Assembly (NCBI GenBank): GCA_002435825.1
Contig: DIVL01000002.1
Coordinates: 1 to 6,296 of the forward strand
DNA: 6,296 nt
From: Anaerolineaceae bacterium UBA6133
GTDB taxonomy: Bacteria; Chloroflexota; Anaerolineae; Anaerolineales; Anaerolineaceae
Reading direction: 5' to 3'
Below the pieces are notes generated by a model, which was not told the origin of the DNA, searched no databases, and was given only the letters and a program-made list of their open reading frames with translations. The number at the start of each line of letters is the position of its first letter. The stretch's first letter is position 1. Of the stretch, positions 1 through 6,218 are shown one piece after another. The translations under genes and the position numbers were made by a program.

Positions 1-61
1 CCATCCATTTCAGGGTGACTGACTAATAGTTCAATATTAACAAAAGAAAACAGGAGAAAAA

Positions 62-589
62 ATGACACTCGAAGGGAAAAAAGTTGCCTTCCTTGTAGCT
101 GAAGGCGTTGAAGATCTGGAATATTATGCAGTGGCAATGCGCTTGCAGGAAGAGGGCATGATTGTATTGACAGCGGCGATGGATTTGAACCCATTCAAGG
201 GTAAAAACGGGCTTGTAATCAAACCGGATACAAAAATCGGGGACCTAATTGCCGACGACCTGTTTGGACTGGTCTTGCCGGGCGGTTGGGCTCCGGATAA
301 AGTGCGGCGATACAAACAAGCCACTGATCTGGTTGCCAATATCAACGAACAAGGCAAGATCATCGGCATCATATGCCATGGTGGTTTGTTGGCAATCTCA
401 GCAAAGATCGTTGCCGGGAAAAAGACTATTGGCTCCCTGGGTATCAAGGACGACCTGCTCAATGCCGGTGCCAGCTGGGTTGATGAACCTGCTTTTCGTG
501 ATGGCAACCAGGTTTGGGGCAGGGTTGTAGCTGATATCCCAGCTTTTAACCGGGAGTTGATTGCCGCTTTCAGAGAGGCAGCCGCTTGA
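62..589 (+). CDS. DJ-1/PfpI family protein (putative cysteine hydrolase or glyoxalase-like)
   Basis: A 175-residue cytoplasmic protein of the DJ-1/PfpI superfamily, about the usual full length. Seen in the sequence: an N-terminal beta strand (KVAFLVAEG) followed by GVEDLE, where Glu17 matches the conserved acidic residue near the nucleophile; LVLPGGWAPDKVRRY at about 70-84, the PfpI-type GG-x-APD-x-xR segment; the nucleophile elbow IICHGG with Cys105-His106; and a C-terminal DIPAFNREL segment matching the DLPAF part of PfpI proteins. The ATG at 62 is preceded by AGGAG at 52-56, a well-spaced Shine-Dalgarno. Family members include PfpI peptidase-like proteins and the YhbO/YajL/Hsp31 group, for which chaperone, glyoxalase and disputed deglycase activities are reported, so the substrate cannot be named. 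The usual TSR before the last helix reads WGR here. It lies 65 bases upstream of pdxS on the same strand. A shared transcript is possible but unproven. Confidence 0.93.
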   Translation: MTLEGKKVAFLVAEGVEDLEYYAVAMRLQEEGMIVLTAAMDLNPFKGKNGLVIKPDTKIGDLIADDLFGLVLPGGWAPDKVRRYKQATDLVANINEQGKIIGIICHGGLLAISAKIVAGKKTIGSLGIKDDLLNAGASWVDEPAFRDGNQVWGRVVADIPAFNRELIAAFREAAA

Positions 590-602
590 ACGCAAAAGGG
601 GG

Positions 603-630
603 TTGGTTGGTGGTAAAATCCCAATAGAAT
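603..630 (+). promoter_or_regulatory. Candidate sigma-70-like promoter upstream of pdxS
   Basis: In the gap between the DJ-1-like gene and pdxS, TTGGTT (603-608) is followed after 16 bases by TAGAAT (625-630), which matches five of six bases of a TATAAT -10 box. The -35 match is poor and the stretch is AT-rich, so this may be chance. It would give a leader of about 20 bases with the pdxS Shine-Dalgarno GGAGG at 646-650. I saw no clear operator or riboswitch in these 65 bases. Confidence 0.25.
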
Positions 631-654
631 ATTAAACAATTTGTTGGAGGTTGC

Positions 655-1542
655 ATGGAACAAGAAGTTTCTGGGTTCGCGGTCAAAAAAGGACTCGCGG
701 AAATGCTCAAAGGTGGGGTGATCATGGATGTGGTTACGCCTGATCAGGCAAAAATTGCTGAAGATGCCGGCGCTGTGGCGGTCATGGCGCTGGAACGTGT
801 TCCAGCGGATATCCGCGCGGATGGCGGCATTGCCCGTATGAGTGACCCGGAACTCGTACTGAAGATCATGGAAGCGGTCAGCATTCCGGTTATGGCAAAA
901 TGCCGCATCGGTCATTTTGTGGAGGCTCAGATCCTTGAAGCCCTCGGCGTGGACTACATTGACGAATCCGAGGTACTCACCCCGGCAGATGAAGCCTACC
1001 ATATCAACAAGCACGACTTCAAAGTGCCGTTTGTGTGCGGCTGCCGCAATTTGGGCGAAGCCCTGCGCCGAATCGGCGAAGGCGCGGCAATGATGCGCAC
1101 CAAAGGCGAGCCTGGCACAGGCGATGTGGTGGAAGCAGTGCGCCATGCCCGCGCGGTGTACGGCGATATTCGCCGCTTGCAATCGCTGCCTGAAGAAGAA
1201 GTGATGACCTTTGCCAAGAATATCCAGGCGCCCTACGAACTGTGCATGCAGGTGCGCGAACTGGGAGCTCTGCCCGTGGTCAACTTTGCCGCAGGCGGTA
1301 TTGCCACACCTGCCGATGCAGCCCTGATGATGCAACTCGGCGTGGACGGTGTGTTTGTCGGATCGGGCATTTTTAAGTCTGGTGATCCCTCCAGACGCGC
1401 CCAGGCGATCGTCAAAGCCACCACCCACTTCAATGAGCCCAGGATTTTGGCTGAAGTCAGCCGCAACCTGGGCGAGGCAATGGTTGGGCGGTCAGCAGTC
1501 AACCTGCCCGACGCCGAAAAGATGGCCGACCGCGGCTGGTAG
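655..1542 (+). CDS. pdxS: Pyridoxal 5'-phosphate synthase, lyase/synthase subunit PdxS (Pdx1)
   Basis: PdxS makes pyridoxal 5'-phosphate from ribose 5-phosphate, glyceraldehyde 3-phosphate and ammonia supplied by PdxT, in the DXP-independent B6 pathway. It is a cytoplasmic (beta/alpha)8 barrel that in known cases forms dodecamers decorated by PdxT. The 295-residue product has the standard family length. Seen: GGVIMDV with Asp25; RVPADIRADGGIARM at about 48-62; MAKCRIGH with Lys82; RTKGEPGTG with Lys150; and NFAAGGIATPADAALM plus FVGSGIFKSGDP near the end. Asp25, Lys82 and Lys150 match Asp24, Lys81 and Lys149 of the Bacillus subtilis enzyme, the two lysines being those that carry the covalent intermediates. 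GGAGG at 646-650 supports the ATG at 655. The pdxT gene follows after 14 bases, so stoichiometric co-expression is expected. Nothing is truncated or unusual. Confidence 0.98.
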   Translation: MEQEVSGFAVKKGLAEMLKGGVIMDVVTPDQAKIAEDAGAVAVMALERVPADIRADGGIARMSDPELVLKIMEAVSIPVMAKCRIGHFVEAQILEALGVDYIDESEVLTPADEAYHINKHDFKVPFVCGCRNLGEALRRIGEGAAMMRTKGEPGTGDVVEAVRHARAVYGDIRRLQSLPEEEVMTFAKNIQAPYELCMQVRELGALPVVNFAAGGIATPADAALMMQLGVDGVFVGSGIFKSGDPSRRAQAIVKATTHFNEPRILAEVSRNLGEAMVGRSAVNLPDAEKMADRGW

Positions 1543-1556
1543 AGGATACTTTGCCG

Positions 1557-2141
1557 ATGAAAATTGGCGTGCTTGCCCTGCAGGGCGATTTTCGTGAACA
1601 CCGCATCAGCCTCGAGAAACTCGGGGCTGATGTAAAAGAAGTGCGCCTGCCTGAGCAGCTTGAAGGCTTGCAGGGCTTGATCATCCCCGGCGGCGAATCG
1701 ACCACCATCGGGAAACTGATGCTTGCGTACGGTTTACTGGAGCCCATCCGTGCCTTTGGGCAGACCCGCGCTGTTTGGGGCACCTGCGCCGGCGCAATCC
1801 TAATGGCGAAGGAAATCGGACGCGATCAACCTCTGCTCGCTCTGATGGATATGGAAATCGAGCGTAATGCTTTCGGACGCCAGATTGATTCATTTGAAAT
1901 CGAGATTGTGGTGCCCTTCCTGCAGTCCCCTGAAGCACCCTATCATCTCACTTTCATTCGCGGACCAATCATCAAACAAATCTGGGGTGAAGCCCAAGCC
2001 ATGCTGAGCCTGCCTGATGGTCGGGTGATCGCCGCCCGGCAAGGCAAACTTTTCGCTACTTCTTTCCACCCCGAGCTCACCAAAGACCTGCGTTTTCATC
2101 AGTACTTCCTGGAGTTGGCAAAATCGCAATCCACCGGCTGA
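1557..2141 (+). CDS. pdxT: Pyridoxal 5'-phosphate synthase, glutaminase subunit PdxT (Pdx2)
   Basis: PdxT is the class I glutamine amidotransferase that hydrolyses glutamine and channels ammonia to PdxS. The product is 194 residues, normal for the family. Seen: the N-terminal MKIGVLALQGDFREH; IIPGGEST at about 42-49, the oxyanion-side loop; GTCAGAI with nucleophile Cys77; RNAFGRQ at about 103-109, diagnostic of PdxT; and ATSFHPEL with His171 and Glu173 completing the triad. The start is slightly uncertain. ATG at 1557 gives the canonical N-terminus, but an in-frame TTG at 1551 lies only 4 bases after AGAGGA (1541-1546), a Shine-Dalgarno overlapping the pdxS stop codon, and would add two residues (Met-Pro). 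I prefer 1557 by family convention. The gap to pdxS is 14 bases, implying one transcript and probably translational coupling. Confidence 0.97.
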   Translation: MKIGVLALQGDFREHRISLEKLGADVKEVRLPEQLEGLQGLIIPGGESTTIGKLMLAYGLLEPIRAFGQTRAVWGTCAGAILMAKEIGRDQPLLALMDMEIERNAFGRQIDSFEIEIVVPFLQSPEAPYHLTFIRGPIIKQIWGEAQAMLSLPDGRVIAARQGKLFATSFHPELTKDLRFHQYFLELAKSQSTG

Positions 2142-2164
2142 ACCCCATCGACCTTTCGGTCATC

Positions 2165-3064
2165 TTGCGTCGGACCGACATGCTGCAGAGCCTCGATTAT
2201 CTGCGCCTGGTCACGCGCGGAGAGCCTTTCAATTTACGAAATTTGATGCACAGCCTCTCTCCACCCGTGGAGCAGTATATTGGCTTTTGTGACAATGACC
2301 CGGAGCGCCCCTGCTACGCCCAGGTGATCAGCAGAGTGGATGAAACCCTGGGGCAGCTAACCTTCCTTGGCGCCCTGGCGGACACAGATCAGAGCGATAT
2401 CGCCTGTTTGCTCGAAAACTTGATCTCCAAGGCTGGCAAATGGGGTACGCACTACATCACCTGCGACTTACCTGAAAACTCTCCCCATCTCACCGGCTTT
2501 AAGAAAGCCGGATTCCTGACCTGGGCAAACCAAAGCGTCTTCCGCCTGGCAGCCACAGCTTTGGGCGATAGTAAGCCTGAATTTGTATGGCGCACCTGGA
2601 ATGCAAACGATATGCGCGCCATGACCTCCCTCTATCGCGGTGTGGTTCCCGGTTTATTCCAACCAATTGAACCGCTCACGCGCAAAGCTGCGCTTGGATT
2701 GGTGCTCTACCACGCCGAAGGCGGATTGCTTGGCTATGCAGACCTGGATTACGGTCCCAAAGGGGTCTGGGTGCAGCCTGTTCTTGCGCCTGAAGCCAAC
2801 GACCCTCAAGTTTTAGCCGACCTGCACAAAGCGATCCCGGACCTCTACAACCGCCCGGTGTTTCTGGCTGCCCGTTCCTACCAACCCTGGCTGGCATCCC
2901 TTGCCGCACAACTCCCCGGTGAAATCCAGGGATCGCAGTTGTTGATGGTGCGCTATCTGGTTCAGCAATTAAAGGTGGCGGAGCCGCAAGTCTTCGCCCT
3001 GTATGAAGGCGCAAATGTTGAACGCGGTCTGACCGTCAGTCAAATTCGTCAAAAGTCGGATTAA
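2165..3064 (+). CDS. GNAT-like (possibly tandem acetyltransferase-fold) protein of unknown function
   Basis: I do not recognise this as a named gene. The 299-residue product (from TTG 2165) is soluble, with no signal peptide or membrane segment. It looks like two degenerate GNAT-fold halves. In residues about 37-128, a strand-like YAQVISRV...QLTFLGAL is followed by an amphipathic helix (ACLLENLISKAGKWG) and HLTGFKKAGFLTW, the usual GNAT ending in which an 'aGF' turn precedes the last strands. Residues about 140-268 start with FVWRTWNANDMRAMTSLYR, a typical GNAT first strand and helix, and include a strand pair at LLGYADLDYG. A clear Q/RxxGxG/A acetyl-CoA loop is not visible in either half, so catalysis is doubtful. 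The start is unsettled: TTG 2165 and ATG 2180 both lack a Shine-Dalgarno, and the frame stays open with GNAT-like residues back into pdxT. The gene sits between pdxT and a methyltransferase, 2 bases from the latter, so it is probably part of the pdx operon. Confidence 0.72.
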   Translation: MRRTDMLQSLDYLRLVTRGEPFNLRNLMHSLSPPVEQYIGFCDNDPERPCYAQVISRVDETLGQLTFLGALADTDQSDIACLLENLISKAGKWGTHYITCDLPENSPHLTGFKKAGFLTWANQSVFRLAATALGDSKPEFVWRTWNANDMRAMTSLYRGVVPGLFQPIEPLTRKAALGLVLYHAEGGLLGYADLDYGPKGVWVQPVLAPEANDPQVLADLHKAIPDLYNRPVFLAARSYQPWLASLAAQLPGEIQGSQLLMVRYLVQQLKVAEPQVFALYEGANVERGLTVSQIRQKSD

Positions 3065-3066
3065 CT

Positions 3067-3675
3067 ATGCGCACAAAGTCAGATCCGGATGGATCCTCAC
3101 GCCTGTTTGACCTGATCGCCCCCATTTATGGGCGAAGTTTCCGTCTTCAGTACCAACTTTACCTCGAGATCTATCAACGACAGCCTGTTAAAGAGATTCT
3201 CGCGGACTGCCGCTCCATTTTGGACGTTGGCTGCGGCACAGGAGCGATGGCCAGCGCCCTGCGCGACAATGGATATCAGATCACCGGAGTGGATGCGTCT
3301 CTTGGAATGCTGCGCCAGGCAAAAAAACTGCTAAGCCCTGACGCTGCCTCTTGCGTGCTTTCGGATGTCAACAGCGGACTGCCATTCTTCGCGCGGGGGT
3401 TTGACGTCTGCCTGGCTTCTTACGTTGCCCACGGTATGAAGCCGCCCCAGCGACTGGCTCTCTATGCGGAAATGCGCCGCCTGGCAGGCAAACGCGTGAT
3501 CATCCACGATTACACCGATAAGCGCTCTCTCATCACCAGCATCCTGGAATGGGTCGAGGGCGGAGATTACTTCAATTTCATCAATATCGTTCAGGGTGAA
3601 TTGCGCGATTTCTTTGGAAACCTGCAAGTGATACCGGTCGAACCGCGAGCCGCTTTGTATATTTGCAGGGTCTAA
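3067..3675 (+). CDS. Class I SAM-dependent methyltransferase, small, substrate unknown
   Basis: A 202-residue cytoplasmic Rossmann-fold methyltransferase. Seen: an N-terminal SRLFDLIAPIYGRSF segment typical of UbiE/Methyltransf_11-like proteins; motif I LDVGCGTGA at residues 52-60, which binds S-adenosylmethionine; GVDAS with Asp76 at the end of strand 2, expected to hold the ribose hydroxyls; LSDV with Asp100; and GFDVCLASYVAH at about 111-122 as strand 4. The C-terminal third (about 140-202) is short, with RVIIHDYTDKRSLI and a final ALYICRV strand. No residues identify the acceptor. The ATG lies 2 bases after the stop of the GNAT-like gene and has no strong Shine-Dalgarno of its own, suggesting translational coupling, so it would be the last gene of the pdxS-pdxT unit. 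Its stop codon lies in a palindrome shared with the convergent lipoprotein gene. Confidence 0.9.
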   Translation: MRTKSDPDGSSRLFDLIAPIYGRSFRLQYQLYLEIYQRQPVKEILADCRSILDVGCGTGAMASALRDNGYQITGVDASLGMLRQAKKLLSPDAASCVLSDVNSGLPFFARGFDVCLASYVAHGMKPPQRLALYAEMRRLAGKRVIIHDYTDKRSLITSILEWVEGGDYFNFINIVQGELRDFFGNLQVIPVEPRAALYICRV

Positions 3676-3693
3676 GCCTTAGAGGCAGGCTTA
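3673..3693. terminator. Possible weak bidirectional terminator holding both convergent stop codons
   Basis: TAAGCCT (3673-3679) and AGGCTTA (3687-3693) are perfect reverse complements separated by 7 bases. The left arm begins with the TAA of the plus-strand methyltransferase and the right arm is the reverse complement of the TAA ending the minus-strand lipoprotein. The intergenic gap is only 15 bases. The stem is short and no T-run follows on either side, so it may be a weak or Rho-assisted terminator or coincidence. Confidence 0.35.
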
Positions 3694-5337
3694 TTCATCC
3701 CGCCTGATCCAGGTATATTCCTTATCACTCGTGCCCACATACACCGTTTCTCCATCCCTCACCAGCCAACCCGCATAAGCCCCCTGCCCGGACACCGCCA
3801 GCCAATCATCCATCACAAAAGGAACCGCCCCGTTTGCGCCAATCCACTCACCGTTGTATTTTCGCGCGATGTGCAGGTGGGCGCCGGAGCTGTAGCCGCC
3901 CTCGCAGGAGGGATAGCCGAGCGGATCGTCTGTGTTCACCCAGCTTCCGTCTGCAATCCGCCCATCCCGTGCCAGGTGCATGTAGATAATGACCCAGCCA
4001 GTGCCTTCATTGCCATCACCGTCAAGGTCCACCGCGACCGCCCCACGCGAACTGCGCACTACCAGCCCGGAAGATGAAGCGGTTGCGTAGACATTTGAAA
4101 CGATGCAGCCCGGCAGGTCATCCCGCGGAGCAAAGTCAATTGCTCCCCGCGGCGTGCCAACTTGCCAGGTGATATGAGGACCGGAAGTGAGCGCCCAGGT
4201 TAGCCCGGGCTGGAACGGCAGGGTCATGGCGGGCTGAGCCAGACCTTGGGGGATCACTTCGCCCCCCTCCAAAGCCAGTTGGTCAGGATCGTCAAACATA
4301 TGGCGATAAAGGCTTAGGAAGCCGCTCTCGCCGTATAGGTTCGGAGAAAAATGGGCAGGAGTATAAAGACCGGCAAAAAGAACCTGCACTGCCACACTGC
4401 CCGCGTTCAATTCTGGATGAATGGTTGCCTGGCTCTCGTCTTTGAAGCGCAGGGTTTGCAGACTGCCCTCGCGCCAACCATAATAACCGCGGGCAAGCTC
4501 GCGGGCTGCCACTTGCAGTTCATCGTAAAGCCCTTCCACCCCAACCGCTTCGTAATTCAAGGGGAACTTGTCTTCTTCTGCGCCCTCTGGCCAGGCGTAG
4601 ACCCAACCGGACTGGTATTCGAGCAATGCCAACAGCAAGCGCGGGTCGGTGGAGGTTTCCAATGCAACCAGCGCGACGATCTCCGGACCGGTGTAACGAC
4701 CTTCAAAAAGGTACTCATTGTAATGGTTGAGGTAGCCACCAGCGCGGGAACTAATGCCCAAAACGTCGACGCTCCTGGAATTCCGTCCATACACCACCAG
4801 GTTGTCTGCTATGACGAACTGATGATAGGGGGCATAAAATTGCGTCCCAGGCACGAAGAGCGGGATCCCGACAGCAAGGAAGCCGTCGGTGTTGGCTTGA
4901 GTCGGGTTTTGCAGCAGCGAGGGGGAGGTGCGGAAGTGCCCGGCAATGCTCTTAAGCGTGTCGCCGGACTGGCTGTAGTAAAGCGTCATGCCAGCAGGCA
5001 CCTGACCGCTATATGGCGGGATTGGCGTGCCTGTTTCGGTTGGAAAAGCGGGTGGAATCACCTGTGTTGGGGCTTGAGGGTTGGGAGTTTCGGGGAGAGA
5101 AGGTGTTGGTTGGTGAACGACGGGGGTTCCGTCTGGACCGGGGCTTGGGTAGAGCATGGCTGCGGCGGTCTGGCGCGCGGCAGCCACGGTGGCAGTGCCG
5201 GCGATCAAGTTTTCAGTGCGTCCGGGAAAATTGCAGGCAACCAGGATCAGAAGGATGCTGATTGAAAAGACCGGACGCAGCTTGTTTTGGATTGCGGATT
5301 TAACTCTCGGGTTGGATGCGGAACTCATAGATCCCAT
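3691..5337 (-). CDS. Secreted lipoprotein with LysM and C-terminal M23 (LytM/peptidase-like) domain
   Basis: A 548-residue exported lipoprotein (numbering from ATG 5337). Seen in order: a basic N-region and hydrophobic segment SISILLILVAC with lipobox Leu-Val-Ala-Cys35; a Pro/Thr-rich linker at about 62-110; a LysM domain at about 116-163 (YYSQSGDTLKSIAGHF ... GIPLFVPG), a peptidoglycan- or glycan-binding module; a largely helical region at about 170-355 with no family I can name; and an M23-type domain at about 385-510. The M23 part keeps Asp401 (GAIDFAP), His454 (YMHL) and the HLH pair His487/His489. The first zinc ligand of the usual HxGxD motif is Arg397, but His388 (SGPH) lies just upstream and may substitute. 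Cys410 and Cys478 could form a disulfide. The likely role is cell-envelope glycan binding or cleavage. ATG 5337 has GGGA 8 bases upstream; ATG 5328 is an alternative. The gene overlaps the upstream methyltransferase by 38 bases. Confidence 0.9.
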   Translation of the reverse strand: MGSMSSASNPRVKSAIQNKLRPVFSISILLILVACNFPGRTENLIAGTATVAAARQTAAAMLYPSPGPDGTPVVHQPTPSLPETPNPQAPTQVIPPAFPTETGTPIPPYSGQVPAGMTLYYSQSGDTLKSIAGHFRTSPSLLQNPTQANTDGFLAVGIPLFVPGTQFYAPYHQFVIADNLVVYGRNSRSVDVLGISSRAGGYLNHYNEYLFEGRYTGPEIVALVALETSTDPRLLLALLEYQSGWVYAWPEGAEEDKFPLNYEAVGVEGLYDELQVAARELARGYYGWREGSLQTLRFKDESQATIHPELNAGSVAVQVLFAGLYTPAHFSPNLYGESGFLSLYRHMFDDPDQLALEGGEVIPQGLAQPAMTLPFQPGLTWALTSGPHITWQVGTPRGAIDFAPRDDLPGCIVSNVYATASSSGLVVRSSRGAVAVDLDGDGNEGTGWVIIYMHLARDGRIADGSWVNTDDPLGYPSCEGGYSSGAHLHIARKYNGEWIGANGAVPFVMDDWLAVSGQGAYAGWLVRDGETVYVGTSDKEYTWIRRDE

Positions 5338-6208
5338 CGCGATATTCCCAGACTTGCCCACAACCTGGGCAAGTCTGGCTGGAGCCGGCTTCTGGCAGGG
5401 GGTGACCACAGATTGGGCAGCGGAAAAAGTCGTTTTCCCCGGGCATTGGTGAGGCGCCATCGGCTACAGTGCGCGAGAAAACGCTGGGGGTGAACTGTGC
5501 CCAGGCACCCGTAGATTGAAGCGCGCTATCTATTGTGACCAGTCGGTCATGAGGAATATGGTTCTTGAACCAATTTGCCCGGAAGGACGAAACTGCCAGC
5601 TGCTTTTGCAGGGTGAAGCCAGTTTCTTTCAGCAGCCTGCGAATCGTTTTGGGGTGAAAATTAAAATTGAGCTCCACAAATTCGACCTGTTCATGGTCGA
5701 AGGGGTTCCATTTCTGTTTTCCCGTCAACCAGCGCGCGATTGCCTTGAGGTTGCGTTTATTCGCAAACTCCAGGATGAAAACAGCATTCTCTGCCAGCAC
5801 GCCGCGCACGTTTTCGAGCGCAAGTTCGGGATCCGCCATGTGGTGCAGGGTGCGGATCATCGTGGCGCCATCAAACAAGCCTGCCACGAAAGGCAATTTG
5901 TAAATATCCGCTGCCACGTAGATGTAGCGGTGGCTGTCGCCGAGGCGCTCACGGGCTTTTACGAGTTGTGTGCGTGAGTAGTCCAGCAGCACCACCTTCT
6001 GCCAGTCGGCATAGCGCGGTGTATTGCGACCTGCCCCGGCTCCGAGCTCCAGCATTAGCTTTCCTGGCTGGTTGAGCAAGCGCTGCAGCGCGACGGCTTC
6101 CACGGCGTCTTCATAACGACGGGTGCCGGTTTCCCAAAAGGAATCCTGGTAGTCTGAACCTTCATAGGAACAGACTCGGGGGGTGGTGGAGTGTGGTTTT
6201 TGTTCCAT
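5300..6208 (-). CDS. SAM-dependent methyltransferase with C-terminal zinc ribbon
   Basis: A 302-residue cytoplasmic protein. Residues about 35-200 form a class I methyltransferase domain: motif I LELGAGAGRNT at 53-63, LLDYS with Asp76, AADIYKLPF with Asp101, and FDGATMIRTLHHM at 112-124 as strand 4 with the double-His turn common in Methyltransf_11 proteins. Residues about 264-298 form a rubredoxin-like or zinc-ribbon knuckle pair: CPIC (Cys264, Cys267) and CPGC (Cys280, Cys283), followed by YRDGIYEFR. Such ribbons often occur in nucleic-acid- or translation-related proteins such as the RlmA methyltransferases, but there the ribbon is N-terminal, so the substrate remains unknown. ATG 6208 is the likely start; an in-frame TTG at 6217 would overlap the SRP RNA end. 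No good Shine-Dalgarno precedes either. The gene begins about 10 bases after the SRP RNA and overlaps the start of the lipoprotein gene, suggesting shared transcription. Confidence 0.9.
   Translation of the reverse strand: MEQKPHSTTPRVCSYEGSDYQDSFWETGTRRYEDAVEAVALQRLLNQPGKLMLELGAGAGRNTPRYADWQKVVLLDYSRTQLVKARERLGDSHRYIYVAADIYKLPFVAGLFDGATMIRTLHHMADPELALENVRGVLAENAVFILEFANKRNLKAIARWLTGKQKWNPFDHEQVEFVELNFNFHPKTIRRLLKETGFTLQKQLAVSSFRANWFKNHIPHDRLVTIDSALQSTGAWAQFTPSVFSRTVADGASPMPGENDFFRCPICGHPLPEAGSSQTCPGCGQVWEYRDGIYEFRIQPES
5348..5378 (-). repeat. Perfect 13-bp inverted repeat (hairpin) upstream of the lipoprotein start
   Basis: CCAGACTTGCCCA (5348-5360) and TGGGCAAGTCTGG (5366-5378) are exact reverse complements around a 5-base loop. 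The hairpin lies inside the coding sequence of the methyltransferase zinc ribbon, covering the second CPGC knuckle and flanking residues. On the minus strand it ends 10 bases before the lipoprotein ATG at 5337 and overlaps its weak GGGA ribosome-binding site. In the mRNA it could affect access to that start, but partial symmetry of the coding sequence is also possible. Confidence 0.6.
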
Positions 6209-6218
6209 AATTTGCAAA

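Noticed and set aside
1..61. Promoter or upstream gene end at the left edge
   Set aside because: The stretch is AT-rich and ends in a good Shine-Dalgarno for the DJ-1-like gene, but I found no convincing -35/-10 pair and no recognisable coding end.
590..654. A B6- or thiamine-type riboswitch upstream of pdxS
   Set aside because: The gap is only 65 bases, includes the ribosome-binding site, and shows no conserved aptamer motif or extended inverted repeat.
124..1428. A long minus-strand open frame (434 codons) opposite the DJ-1-like gene and pdxS
   Set aside because: It lies antisense to two clearly recognised genes, its His/Phe/Ala-rich translation resembles no family, and it spans the intergenic gap. 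It is a shadow of the plus-strand codon usage.
4351..5265. A plus-strand open frame (304 codons) opposite the LysM/M23 lipoprotein
   Set aside because: The minus-strand product has a lipobox, a LysM domain and M23 motifs, while the plus-strand translation has no recognisable features. It is a shadow frame.
5516..5977. A plus-strand open frame (153 codons) inside the zinc-ribbon methyltransferase gene
   Set aside because: The minus strand encodes a methyltransferase with all expected motifs. The opposite frame shows no domain, and I saw no supporting ribosome-binding site.
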